Positions 1 to 11,841 of a stretch of DNA of 64,000 nucleotides are shown here, piece by piece (within the stretch, counting starts at the first letter, position 1; each line of letters opens with the position of its first letter). Under the pieces are notes generated by a model. It was not told the origin of the DNA, did no database searches, and saw only the letters and a list, made by a program, of their open reading frames with translations. The DNA lies in the NCBI GenBank assembly GCA_947579665.1, contig OX388345.1, forward strand, positions 61,433,454 through 61,497,453, written 5' to 3'. The position numbers and the translations under genes are program-made. Source of the stretch: Sympetrum striolatum (taxonomy: Eukaryota; Arthropoda; Insecta; Odonata; Libellulidae).

Positions 1-1312
1 AATATTTTTGTGAAAAAATATTTAATTACTTTATAGTAAAATATATTCTGAAACGCATGTATTATTTCTCACCAGTATCTGTCATCATACTCATATTGCC
101 CTAATATATAGGTACCCTTTTCTGAGTCACATGTTGTCATTATCTTCATCTGCTTTTCCTAAATGTCAAATCGGAAGAAAGTCTTCCATAGGCCACGGCA
201 TTTACCAGTAGCATACTTTGCACTTTAAGAGTTGTAAACCAAGGGTTCCAACAATTTCTAAAGGGCAACAACTCTTTCTATAGCTGAGGTTTGATATTTT
301 TCGACCACGATCTCAGTTCCGCTCGTCATAAAAATTGTAACTGCTAAGAGCAATCATCTTACAAACCTTATTAAAAGCGTCAAAAAGACCTTAAATATTT
401 CATTTACAATTTAAATGGAATAAAAAGTAAAATAAGTGTATTTCCAAAAATATTATGATTCAAGGGAATGTTGCCTTGATCGGGGCTGGACTAGATAAAT
501 GTAAATTATTTCATTCTTTCCCTATATATATCATACCCTATATAGTATCATAATCTATCACATGCATCATAGTAGCCTACTATAGAGAAAGTAAGCTTAC
601 TCTATGGTAGTATATACATTTTCATAACACTAAATATCGTCGTTTACTTATATCAAAGCTGCCCCTTTTATACTTAGTAAATTGAACTGGTATAAATTCC
701 CAGGTTTCGTCTAATGACCCAATGCAGATAAACAACGTGAACATTAAAAAAAGGTATCCGAGCCTTTGTTTTTATGAAACTCCCAACAAGACAGAGTGGA
801 GGGACAAGAAATGTTAATCCATTGAAATGAGTTAAAATACCTCTTGGATTTTGGAAGTTCGTGATTAAAGCTGTTTTTACGTAGCAGATGCCTAAAAAAG
901 CGCGTGTCGCGTTCGAGCGAGAAAACGCTCGTTGAGGGCAAAAAAGTGGCAGATGGTGTTACATTACGAGACGAATTTTTCATTCTGCCATCCGTTGATG
1001 TCACGAAACGCGTTGGCGCTTTATAAAACGACCTGGACTTGTTTTACATTTATCTCTATTGCCGCAAAGCTTTTTTCTTTTAAGTGATGTTTTGGTATAT
1101 CTAGATACATTTATTAATAATAAATGATTCGCATTCTTCGTATTATATAGAAGATTTATTATTTACGTATTTAACATAACTCCTGAGGTCGATTTGATTA
1201 TTAACTACCTGAACCGCCGTTGGTTCTCAATGCTGAAAATAGAGGCAGGATGTAACATAATAAAAACATCGTAATGTAGCAAACTTTCTACTTTTTTAAC
1301 ACGTTCCGTGTG
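1..1312. other. AT-rich stretch, no gene seen
   Basis: AT-rich single-copy-looking DNA. The only open frame of note (744-1004, minus) is 86 codons with no recognisable motif. A small GC-richer patch lies near 890-1020. No splice-bounded exon, RNA gene or repeat could be supported. Confidence 0.6.
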
Positions 1313-1381
1313 GAGAGCGGCATATCCACTCAGGATAGACCAACTCACATTGTCCTATCCTGTGGCTGAGAGCGGCATATC
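1313..1381. repeat. Stem-loop bounded by a 14-bp direct repeat
   Basis: GAGAGCGGCATATC occurs at 1313-1326 and again at 1368-1381. Between them, CCACTCAGGATAG and CTATCCTGTGG form an imperfect inverted repeat. This arrangement may be the remains of a small inverted-repeat element; no family is recognised. Confidence 0.5.
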
Positions 1382-1383
1382 AC

Positions 1384-2341
1384 GCCATAAATATTTAAAA
1401 AAACGATAAATGTTAGCCTTATTTTTTTAAACTGATTGCAGCATATAGAGCTAACATTCTATGTATGATTGAAATATTGTTTATATATTTTTATTATTAT
1501 ATTATTATTATTTTATTATTATTATTTTATTATATATATAAATATATTATATTAAAAGTATTGAGCCATATGATAGCAACCAATGAAATCTACACCGCAT
1601 GGAACTTGTTAATATGATAATGATTATAATCAGTATAGGTTAGAAGGTCTATATTATACCTAATATAAGTTAATCTAGTGTACAATCTGCGAAGACACTG
1701 ATTGGTTATTTTATGGACTTCATATAATTGAAGTCATTAGACCGAATAATTTTATTTTATTCCTCTGAATCTGATCCCTAATCTTTCTTCTATTTCATAA
1801 ATTTATAGAATTCTTTTTCAATTTACTTCTTACGACCACTTTATGTTGTTTTTCAATCGTATATGTATTCGGAAATCCCTAGACGCAGTCTATTTTCAAT
1901 AATGCTTTGCTTTCGATCTTAGACTATTAAGAGAAACCGAATGATGGAATCACCATACTAGTTGATCATATTCAGTGATAATTATAAAATGTGTAGTTAA
2001 GCTATATCTATTGAACAAATATTAAGCGCTGAATGATTTTGCAAAAGGCTGACCAATTGATAAATAAGGATGAACAATGGAGCTCTGTGATGATCGAATC
2101 CGCACAGATCACTCTTGTAAACCCCTATGGAAGCTCTTTTTACAAAATTATATTTACAAGTAAAATATATCAGCAGTGTTTGAAATAATTACCTACAACA
2201 CTCCTTGCACTTTAAAGACCAACAAAGATAAATCTAGTCATTAAATATCGGGATATATCGGGGAAAGCTGTATTTTATATGAGTTAATGGAACAACAATC
2301 ATCATTGTTTACGTAACGGTTATTAGAATCCATATATGAAC
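1384..2341. other. AT-rich stretch with a microsatellite, no gene seen
   Basis: Apart from the TTA-rich tract at 1488-1553, I see no gene or repeat with support. All frames are closed by frequent stops. Confidence 0.6.
1488..1553. repeat. TTA/TA-rich microsatellite
   Basis: Interrupted (TTA)n passing into (TA)n and AATATATT-like units, about 65 bp of pure A/T. This is simple sequence with no coding potential. Confidence 0.9.
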
Positions 2342-2387
2342 AAGTGAAAGGTAAAGAAAGGAAATTTGGAATACGGCTGTTAAGAAA

Positions 2388-2577
2388 TTAGAGGTTTAAA
2401 ATCTCCAATAGCCGTTTTTGTCGGCGTTCCTCTTCTCACTCACCGGTATTCAGAAAAAAACAAGAAAGGACACCGCGCTCTCAAAAAGTGCGGTGTCCTT
2501 TCTTGTTTTCTCTAAATACCGGTGAATGAGAAGAGGAACGCGTACAAAAACGCCTATTGGAGATTTTAAACCTCTAA
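2388..2577. mobile_element. 190-bp fold-back element (inverted-repeat MITE-like)
   Basis: The left arm (2388-2476) and the reverse complement of the right arm (2490-2577) match over 88-89 bases with about six substitutions and one 1-base indel, leaving a 13-base loop. The outer end begins TTAGAGGTTTAAAATCTCC. A perfect 12-bp direct repeat, AAGTGAAAGGTA, lies immediately right of the element (2578-2589) and again 34 bases left of it (2342-2353). It may be a target duplication of a slightly larger element, or coincidence. No coding capacity. Such hairpins are typical of non-autonomous fold-back DNA transposons, and a transcript would form a long double-stranded stem. Strand and family are undetermined. 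Confidence 0.8.
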
Positions 2578-2589
2578 AAGTGAAAGGTA

Positions 2590-3437
2590 TATGATATTTA
2601 ATAAGTTTCCAAAGCCAATAGACCTGATTAATGTGTGATGAGTGAAACTGTGTAATGCGTTTACGTATTTGTCTATTAGATACATTCTTAACAGTGTACA
2701 ATTAGGAAATCATTTTTTCGATTCAAAAAGTATAAAAAATTGCAAATTTCTCACCGATAAGGAAAACTTTAAATCTTAAGATGGCCTCAAAGTTCCAGGT
2801 ATTATTTTATGAATCGTTGAAACACTTCCATTCTTATGACATAATATAATATTAACCGATTCTAAGAGAGACAACCCTTTCTAATCACTACCTCTTAAAT
2901 AAAGAGAGGTATGTTTATGAATACCCATCAACTTTAGAGGTAATAAAAGAGAGAACAATAGAGAGAAGTCAGCGAGTTGAGCGGAATGCCCAGTGGGCTC
3001 GCAAACCTTCTTCGCCAAAATTCACTCATTTCCACCTCAGCATTCTCATCAACCTCAAAACACGTTCATTTCGGCAGAGAAAAACAATCGCGATTCTGAA
3101 CGAAAATTCCGGTTGGGTAACCATTTGGAAAGGCTCATGGATGTTTTGGAAAAAAATTAACGATTCACCAGCAATATTGGCTCGGTTTGGAGAGGAATAG
3201 TGAGGACTGGTGATTGAGGAGACAAAGGATGAGAGACGAAACAAAAAAATCAATGAAAACGAAGTTAGTATTTATTGAATTGAAATAGCTGGAGAATAAA
3301 GTGATGAGTTTGGGTGAGGGCCCACCTTAATTGCCTTTGGGAATGGAATGAACTTTACTCGGATGATCGGTGAGCGAGCTTGGAGGCTTTTGTTCATGGA
3401 ATTAAGTAAAGCTCTACCCACTTTGTTCGTAGACTAT
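2590..3437. other. Stretch without a supported gene
   Basis: Mixed AT-rich DNA with a moderately GC-richer part around 2950-3420. Open frames here (up to 75 codons) carry no known motif. Confidence 0.55.
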
Positions 3438-3468
3438 ATTAACGAAATTTAAGATCAATTTCGTTAAT
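3438..3468. repeat. Short perfect hairpin, 12-bp arms
   Basis: ATTAACGAAATT (3438-3449) and AATTTCGTTAAT (3457-3468) are exact reverse complements around a 7-base spacer. Function unknown; no poly-U run follows it. Confidence 0.75.
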
Positions 3469-3616
3469 TAATCTTCATAAACTGAATTATACAAAGTGAA
3501 GAGGCCGATGCATTTTTCGATTACAAAATACTAGTGATGTTGTTTAAGAAGTTTCCCGAGAGTATTTGCTTTCAGTGATTTTTATTACTAAGTTAACTGT
3601 TATACTTAAGAAACAA

Positions 3617-3656
3617 ATTATTTTACATATTACAGTAAGGTAATATGTAAAATAAT
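3617..3656. repeat. Perfect hairpin, 16-bp arms
   Basis: ATTATTTTACATATTA (3617-3632) and TAATATGTAAAATAAT (3641-3656) are exact reverse complements with an 8-base loop. It lies about 150 bp from the previous hairpin. It could be a vestigial TIR pair or an AT-rich cruciform. Confidence 0.8.
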
Positions 3657-6600
3657 TCCGAATTAATTACAGGGTGCTGAATTGTTAATTTAAGATTAAT
3701 ATCCTACCGAATACTGGTAATGGTCGGTTGTTAGTTTAATTTATTCTCTAGGGCTATTTCCAGGATATTCTACTCAGTTTTATACTCACCTAATAATGAA
3801 GTGACATGAATGTCCCTATAACCTAAATAAATAATTGACAAACAGATTTTCCTGAACAAACAAAAGACGAACTTTTTATCCCGTCTAAGTTTGTTTTAAA
3901 AACGTTTTGTTTGGATATGCCTAGGGATTGCAATGAAAAAAGATATTTCAGAATGTTCAGAACTTCTCAGACAATTCACCTTCTAATTCTTCTCCAGACT
4001 CCACTTTCTCCGAATAAAACACACCGAACACAGTATTACACAATATCAGCCAATATCACATCTGTTCTGTATTATGAGATACCAGCTACTAATTTCTCTA
4101 TTAGAAAATATTCCTATCATTGATTTAACTCTCCATTTAGACTCGAGTCAGTATCTGTTACGACTATTCTTCGATTATTAACATCGCGTTTTTCTTTAAG
4201 ATACACTCGTATTCACTGCATGTGGTCGTTCATCATAAGTTCATTAATTTTTAATCATTCATACTAATTAGTAGTATTAACATATTATCGCCTATTCCAG
4301 ATTGAATTTAATCATATGTTAATAAATATTAAAAAGAACCTTGAACATTCTGATTCCTAGTACAAAAATGTCTTCTTGGGTCCTTTGTGTGGATTCTATA
4401 CCACTGAGAACATATTGAAAAGCCGTTGAAGTTGTTGAAATAAATTATAATTTCAATGGAATAACACAGATATTTCCTTTAACTAAAAATATTTTAAATT
4501 GATTAATTATTTCGTATAAAACAAATTTATTTTTCAAAAATAATATAATAAAAACACAAACATCATTGATCTACAGTGCTAATTTTTGGACCCCCATTCA
4601 AATCATAAGATAAAGCTTATTGTTGATGCAGTTATGAAGTATGATTACACGACCCCCATGTTGAAATAACGATCTTGGAGATAAATTCGGGGAATGCAGT
4701 TATTTGCGAGTTCACTGTGACGTAGACTATGATGATCCGACATTAACCGCAAACCAGTACCCATATTTTCATAGGGAAAATGAAAATAAAAGCCTTCCGT
4801 TTTATCGCTGGACATTACGTAGAATTATAAGAGCTCCTAAAATAGTCGCGCGTATATTTTCCAAGAGAATAACACATAAAAAGGGATGATACCATCTCAC
4901 AGACTGTCGCTAATCGTAAACAGGACCGTATAAACTGGAATCGCCCAGGATCGTTTTCTCAAATGAAATGGGAGGGATAAGAGAATTAAATTTTTTTTTC
5001 AAAATTTCTGGCCCAGATATAACTTATTCACGATTTCCGCCGTTAGTTTTGATCCGGAATAGAATCTGCGAAAAATTACGGAAAGCATTCGCTATAATCC
5101 ATATGGTTCCACATTTTTAGCAGAAAAATAACTTGAAGATTAAAAAAAACTTTCGTTTAATATGGTATCATCCATTATCTACCGAATTCTTGCAATCTTT
5201 GCAAATGTATTCTTGTTAAATTCAACCATTTCATTTAGTTTTAGTGAAAGTCTTCCTAAAACATATACTAGCACTTGTTATTAGCCTGTTATAAAAATAT
5301 TCAATTCAATAATAATAATCATAATATAGGAATTACTTTTAAAAGGAAGTTGTAAATATAATTACAAAATATTTTCTGAAATAATAATGACCTTGCTAAG
5401 TTACATAGAAAGTAGTAATGGACAAAAACGTAGATGGTAGATACGATGAAATAAAATATAAAATTATCGGGTATTTTCAATTCAAACATCGTAAATTTTA
5501 GTTACAAGTTAATTTTGTTTAAACTGTATTAATATATAGAGAAACTATCTTTTCCTTAAGAAGTATTAAAAGAGTTTTTAATAATTATTTGAAATATTGG
5601 CCTCCCAGATAGTGAAGAGTACTCTTTTTGTTTCCTTTGGAATACTCTCTCCATTAAATAAATATATTGCTTTAAATCTATTCCAGTACTTTCACAGATG
5701 AATTAATATATTCTGTTTTCAAATGTGCGAGGTTCATGGTTCATCAAATCATGATATAACTTATCCAAGTAGATTATTTCATCGAAACCATGTTAACGGT
5801 ATTACAAGAATATGTCTTAGGCTATAATATGAATTGTGTTTCCAGGAGTGTTTTAATACTACCTCTGAAACAAAATTTAATGAAATTCCAATATAATCTT
5901 TATAAGTTAGAAGAATTTGTATGAACTATGCATTCAGTCTTTCACAGGGTTGAATTTTTCCATAATCGTAAAAAGTGTCATATATAGAATTTGAATTACG
6001 CGTTGAACTCGTGCCTCAACCAGTATCCGGTTAGTGCTGGCATCTGTCAACGTTATATAAACTAAGGGGAGATCTTAGTGCTGAAAATCTCCGAGGAGAG
6101 GCCGCATCATTCAATGCGCGACTGGATTTGTTTACGAGAAACCACGATAGATGGAAGAAGAAGCGCATTCTCTCCGCTCGCCAACAGGATTCTGGTAAAT
6201 GTGAATCGATAATTCCCTCACAGAGGACGCTGCAGTCTAAGGTTGGCAGATTTGTTTTGAATGAAATATTAGGAAAGGGGAGAAGGAATTTTAATTTGTA
6301 TCTTAAACGTATACAACAAAACCAAGAAATTCTTCGCGCATGCCATTCTTTTTTCTAGTTCTTATTGTCTTTCCACTTGCTAAACATATGTTGATGATAT
6401 TAATAATAATTGCATATAGTAGATCACTTGTTATTGGTAGAATTAAAAAACTTTTCAGCATAGCTCTGTTCAACCTTAATAAGATTCAGCTCATTACGAT
6501 ATTTCAAGGAAAACAGATTACATTACCTCGATATTTCTACCAATAATAAATTAAGCAATTTTAAATTTAAATTACACAAGAATTTGAACTCAGCCTTTTT

Positions 6601-9140
6601 CTGTTTTTATTATAAATTCTCAATAATTTTTTTATATGCTCTGCCCATCAACTGTTAAAGTAATGAATGACGCAAAAGAATGATTCTCATAATGTATGAG
6701 GAACTAAAAATATTATATCATAACGATTTATATGGGAATCGTCCACTAATACTAGAGAAATATAGCTGATTTGACGAAGTTTAGTTATAATTCCTTTTAG
6801 GATGTGTATATTTGCCTTACAGTCTGATTTTATTGAAAATGATTAATTTATGGCAATGAGTGTTTTCATATACTTGGATTTATCTACCATGATTGATATG
6901 GAATACTAATGGACTATTATCTAAGAAGTCATACGACCTGATGAAATATTTTCTTCCTTTTATGTAACTAATTGCGCCCATAGCCAAGTGAGTAAGTAAC
7001 TTACTTTACCTATAAAATGCATATTGTTCCACCAACATTTTCAGGTAACGTTTATATCTCTTTAAAGATTTATTAAATTTATTCCAAATAAACAGATCAC
7101 TGTTTGAGAATACTCCATGCATGAATAAAGAATTTATTATCAATTTTGGTGGACAAGCTATCATGTAAAACCATATAATTCGTGTAAAATATATGATACA
7201 CGCTACCGACATTGCGATAGGGAAAGATATTAAGCAAATGTACAAAATCTTTCAACAAAAATAATATCGTATGGAGTGGAGGCCTGAGGTCGAGTGTTTT
7301 TTTTTTCATTTTCAAATTCAGACTTTCAATTTTCTAGAAAAAGTACTTACAGCCCAGGTACCTGAATAAAGATTGAATAATATTAGTGAAATAATGAATT
7401 TAAAATGGTGTACATTTGAAAAGTGAAATGCTTAGATTAGTACTAAAATATATTTAAAATATTTTCTCTTTTCCATAGAATAGCGGGTAATATAAAACAT
7501 AGGTATTCGAATTCCTTTAAATTTGAATTCACTAAATTGTAATAAAATAGTTTGATTCGTATGAATTTTAAATGGAATAACCTCAAAATAACACCAATTA
7601 ATGTTACACGACTTATGTAATGGGGACGGGTTCTCGAATGACCTCAGCGAAGCAACATCCCGGGGCTCCTGTAACTTAAATATTGGTATGTGTTTGTTGT
7701 TGAATTTAAAACCTAAATATGAGTCCCATGATTTGGTGGGATATAAATTTTATGGAAAAAGTATCTTCATAAACTTAAATTTGTATTGTTACTAATGATT
7801 CCTAGTTGTCTTTAGCAACCCGTTTTAGTGAGTAATGTTTAGCAATTGAAAGCGATGAAATTATTTGATGGCTAAGAAGGTGGAGAAGGAAAAATTACGT
7901 ATTTTAGGGCACCAATCAAAAAAGATTATAAAACACCCTATGCATAAAATCCGAGACGCTCGGTATCTTCCAAGCATTCCTTGAGAAACCATTCTCTCTA
8001 AAATCTGGTTTCAACGTTTAAAATACTTTTTTAATTACTTACATACTGTGTTAGTTCTTAGTGGCTTTAATTTGAATTTTTATCGACATGTCGTCTGCTG
8101 AGATCCAATCAACCAATAACAATGAAATTTAATCCCTTGGGGTCGATATTGATACAGAATGAAAAGCAGAGCATAGTGACAAAAATTTGTATGAGACTGA
8201 TTAATCGAGGAACTCCTGGATGAAATCAACGTCTCTGTTTTAACAAATAACTCATTTTAACACACCTTCGATTGGTTCCCATCCCCATGCCCGAAACAAG
8301 TCATTTTTACCTCCTCAGTAATGAAGATAAACTTAATAACCTATTGCAACATATTCCTGAGAATAAAACGAATGCTAATAAACAGTTCCCAAGGCGTTTA
8401 AGTGTCTTAAGGTAGATTTTGCCATGGCAACGTCACGGTAGAGGTTTCGTGACCTAAAACCCCATTCCCCTACTTCCGAGCATACCCTCACAGGCTTCCA
8501 CTCGTGACCCCATACACACTGCCCCAAAGGATTGAAAGGAAGCCACGGATGACCCTAGAGGAAAGTGGGGTTTAAAAATGTATCCCAACACTCATCTTCC
8601 CCAAAATTCCTTCATCTAATCCGGGTGGAACGCCTCAGGGGCGGACCATGTCCAACGTACACTATTTGGGGGAAGGTTCCTTCTCGCGAAACCTGAGTCG
8701 TTTTTCTCGTGCATTTCTTTTCCGTGCCCGGGATTATTTTACAGATCTCGTTAGCTCAGCGTAGTTACACACGAGAGAGAGGGTCACTGAGTCTATTTCC
8801 CGAGCATTAGAGCATGGCTTCTCGTTTTGATGACCGGCTTACGGTTCTTTCGGCTAGCGTGTCTCCGCGACCCTGTCCTACTCTAAGCACGGATGAATCA
8901 GAGCAATATGATAGATGTATGGTACTTATGTAAATTTTCGATTAAAAAACAAAAGATATTGAGAAGTATAATCCTTAAGCGTCAACACAATGGTTGAAGA
9001 ACTTGGCTGGGAAAAATTAGAAAATAGACGTCAAGTAAAAAGGTTAGGGAATACAAAACTGGAATGCCTTTGTTGAAAGAATAAAACAATAGACTCAGGA
9101 AACAGGATTACCTCGGGAGAAATGACCACAGTCATAATGT
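3657..9140. other. 5.5-kb AT-rich stretch, no gene seen
   Basis: AT-rich DNA with many stops in all frames. The short open frames (4704-4889, 6128-6358, 7601-7795 and similar) show no family motif, and the first starts at TTG. A TATATAAA-like string at about 6054 precedes a slightly GC-richer patch but has no convincing gene behind it. A GC-richer island at about 8560-8890 contains no recognisable exon. Confidence 0.55.
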
Positions 9141-9148
9141 CGCTACCA

Positions 9149-9280
9149 GGCTTCCAGATAGTCATGTGGACAGCGCGTTTTCCTTTGGTGAAAGCGGTCT
9201 CGGGTTCGAATCCCGGTGGGAGCCAATGTGCGAAATGACCTAAGCTGTCGAAGCACTTTTAACAATACCACTACTACTAC
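9149..9280 (+). mobile_element. tRNA-derived SINE, copy 1 (best preserved)
   Basis: The first 76 bases resemble a tRNA. GGCTTCC (9149-9155) pairs over all seven positions (one G-U) with GGGAGCC (9218-9224), and the T arm CGGGTTCGAATCCCG contains a canonical B box, GGTTCGAATCC (9203-9213). A weaker A-box-like stretch, GATAGTCATGTGG, lies near 9157. A tRNA-unrelated part follows (AATGTGCGAAATGACC, CTGTCGAAGCA), ending in a (ACT)n tail. CGCTACC occurs just before (9141-9147) and after (9286-9292) the element and may be a target-site duplication. Four more copies are in this window (24.3, 33.0, 37.7 and 63.0 kb). Such elements are transcribed by RNA polymerase III and mobilised by a LINE partner; transcription of this copy is inferred only. 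Confidence 0.85.
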
Positions 9281-9292
9281 CAAGCCGCTACC

Positions 9293-11017
9293 CTTAAACA
9301 GAGAACAGATATCTGTAAATATTCATTTCTAAATCGGGGAACAGTAGAATAGAACAATTTACCTGGAGAAGTTTTAGAACATTTTGCCTCTTCCTACAAT
9401 GTATTCATGAATAAAATTAAAAGGGTTACTTGATTTTGTTGTAGTATTCTTGTTGTTTTTTTAATATTGTAACATTGTGGTGAAATTAGAAATCTTGTAT
9501 GATTATTGTAAATTTTTATAACTATATGTTTACATTTTATATGACTACCACCTGGTCTGGTGCCTATTTGTAGTTTTGAGAATGAATAAATTAATAATTC
9601 CCTCACGAAGAACTGCTAATAAAGCTTCCTTGTCGGAAATTAGTTTAGTGGTGATACAAATGAGATATCCAAAACATTCACCATACTTATGTTAGTAAAT
9701 TACGGCATCCTGGATCGAGTCATTAGAAAATATGAAAAAAAGATGATGATAGGATATATTAAACAAGGAAACAAGAACAAAAGACTCAAGCAAGGTTTCC
9801 ACGGGGTAGAGCGTACGACCGGCATCGACTTGCACGCACGACTAGCAACGCTGTAGTCGAGCACGATTCATGTAATTCAAAATACGTTATCCCTACAATG
9901 CATTCGGTTGATTTAAAAGTAGAAAAATTATAATAATAATAATAATAAAAGGCCATTATTCGGGCAAGATTTCGACTAGGAAGTCTCTTCTTACATCTAA
10001 CCCATCGTCAAATGAGGGACAGAGAGAAAGGGATAGTTTGCAATAGTGCACGAAGAAAAGTAATATCTGGATTGAAAAAACCTAAGCTGAGGGCTCAGGA
10101 AAAAATTTCCATTGCAGGAAAACGCTCACAGGAAGGGGAGTGTGAAAAACCTGCGAAACCTACTGATAGAAAACTATATTTTGTAATGAAGAAGAATGAA
10201 AAGAGTTATGAAAGACAAGCAGAGAGTAGTTACCAATTATGTAAAAAGACAGGGAAAAAATACACATTCACTACAAGCAATCAAATCAAATAAAATATCT
10301 TCACAAATGACATTAACTCTAAATTGCAAGAATTGTAGCATAAATAAAAGATAAAACAAGAATATTTCAAGAATAATAAAATCATTGAGATTACATCAAT
10401 CATCTTCATCGGTGTAAACTATTTCCTTGAATTCCACCGGAGAGTGCCAGAGTCATGTTGAATGGTAAAACGTTTTCTTGTTTCGATAATTAAACACATA
10501 AATGACTCCTGTTTAGTGTTTAAAGAGGCCTTGGCTTGTTTGTTAGAACTGGGAATCATCGACTTACTATGCTTCGAATCAAATTTTAGGTATGATGACG
10601 TAAAGATAACCCAACAAAATTTACGTGGTAAATAGCAGATGCACTGAAACTTTTTTAAGATACAAGGCAAAAAATGTTTTTATCATGAATTTTTTTTTAA
10701 TTGCCCTCAAAGATTTTGTCAAAGTTCGAAATTTTGAGAATTTAAGAATTTGAAATTTTATTTTGGCAAAACGGTACAAGTAAGGGTAAGAACTATTCTT
10801 TAGTCAGTTACAACAACTATTTACCATTTTTAGAAAATAAATTCAACAATGTATCTCAAATACTTACGTCACCATGACCACAAATGTCTGGAAAGTCATG
10901 GTTTTCTCAGAAAATACGAACAAAATTCGTAACTCAAAAACAAAAGAAGATCAGACACCAATATTTGCTGCAAATCTGTAGCCCAGGTGATTTTCTACCT
11001 CTTTGTTTCGTTTGTTT
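9293..11017. other. AT-rich stretch with a weak lysine-rich open frame
   Basis: Contains a (TAA)n run at 9928-9948. It also holds an ATG-started 93-codon frame at 10012-10293 (+) encoding a Lys/Glu/Arg-rich polypeptide with no known domain, probably fortuitous. No other supported feature. Confidence 0.5.
9928..9948. repeat. (TAA)n microsatellite
   Basis: Six to seven uninterrupted TAA units. Confidence 0.9.
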
Positions 11018-11038
11018 CACGACTTTCGGGACACCCTG
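11018..11038 (-). mobile_element. Terminal inverted repeat of a second DNA transposon (partial)
   Basis: CACGACTTTCGGGACACCCTG, followed by TA, is the end of an element whose inward-reading terminus is CAGGGTGTCCCGAAAGTCG. It resembles, but is not identical to, the CAGGGTGTCTCAAAAA terminus of the adjacent element. No matching opposite end was found upstream, so it appears to be a truncated copy. Its TA target abuts the neighbour's TA, giving the palindromic junction ACACCCTGTATATAGGGTGT. Confidence 0.55.
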
Positions 11039-11042
11039 TATA

Positions 11043-11285
11043 TAGGGTGTCTCAAAAAATGTACTCACACTTCGAATGACGAGAAAAACATTATTTATGA
11101 ACATAGAGTGAAATGGAATAGCTTCGAATACAGAATACAAATGCAATTGAAGAATCGTGTTCGCAAATGTTCAAATTGATGACCATTATTGTCCAGACAA
11201 CGCTGATAACGCGCACCAAGGGATTCGCAAACGTCACGAAACAGGTCATTAAGAATATCGAATAACATTTTTTTGAGACACCCTG
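11043..11285 (-). mobile_element. 243-bp Tc1/mariner-type short element
   Basis: The terminal inverted repeats are TAGGGTGTCTCAAAAAATGT at the left and, reverse-complemented, CAGGGTGTCTCAAAAAAATG at the right. TA lies on both sides (11041-11042 and 11286-11287), as expected for TA-targeting IS630/Tc1/mariner elements. The interior on the minus strand keeps a 57-codon open frame resembling a transposase C-terminus (see 11095-11268). The element therefore looks like an internally deleted derivative of an autonomous transposon rather than a random MITE. It is inserted directly beside the end of another element. Confidence 0.75.
11095..11268 (-). pseudogene. Remnant transposase C-terminal tail (57 codons)
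   Basis: This open frame starts at ATG (11268) just inside the right TIR and ends at TAA (11095). The peptide contains DVCESLGARYQRCLDNNGHQ followed by FEHL, a composition (Arg-rich helix, then N-G-H/C-acidic-His-Leu) that I associate with the last residues of transposase-like proteins widespread in arthropod genomes. The remainder is hydrophobic and Phe/Cys-rich. There is no DDE/DDD catalytic core, so it cannot be active. The start is internal to the original gene. The family assignment is from pattern memory and could be wrong; the transposon setting is well supported by the TIRs. Confidence 0.5.
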
Positions 11286-11841
11286 TATATTACGTGAGGC
11301 AGCAACGATTGGAGTAACGGGTGGAAATCGCGATCATTTGTAAATTTTCGGCCACTTAGCTATATTAGCCACAGACTCTATAAAAATAATGGACATATGT
11401 GGAGAAAGGTTTCCTATAAACTGCGCAAATGTTGTAGTTGAAGACGGAGAAGTCTGAGAAAGGAAATGAACATTTTGGAAAAGGATATGGCGGCTTGGAA
11501 GGTTATGTTAAATAATAAGACTGGATGATCTACGATGATCAAGATAGCGGGAAAATTTGGCTATACTTTCTTCTTAGTTTGAAATGGTTCGTGAAATTTA
11601 ACACGAACTGAGCTAAATTGCTTTCGAATTCGGTCTACTATGAGACATCGGTAAAATTGAGCGGTGGTTTGAGAAGCTCCATAATGATATGAATATAGGA
11701 AATGAACTTTACAAAAGACTATTTCCAAAGTTGTAAGTGGGATATTTAAAGAATTGGAGATTTAAAAGTAGAGATTTATAACTGTCTGCGTAACATGAAT
11801 CTTAGTATATTTTGGCACATGAATTTGATAAACTTAAAATA

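Noticed and set aside
6040..6370. TATATAAA-driven small gene around 6054-6358
   Set aside because: The TATA-like string and Inr-like sequence are weak in AT-rich DNA, and the 76-codon frame begins at TTG with no motif.
9149..9225. Functional tRNA gene
   Set aside because: The T arm and acceptor stem are good, but the anticodon arm does not fold cleanly, a SINE body and tail follow, and four degenerate relatives exist.
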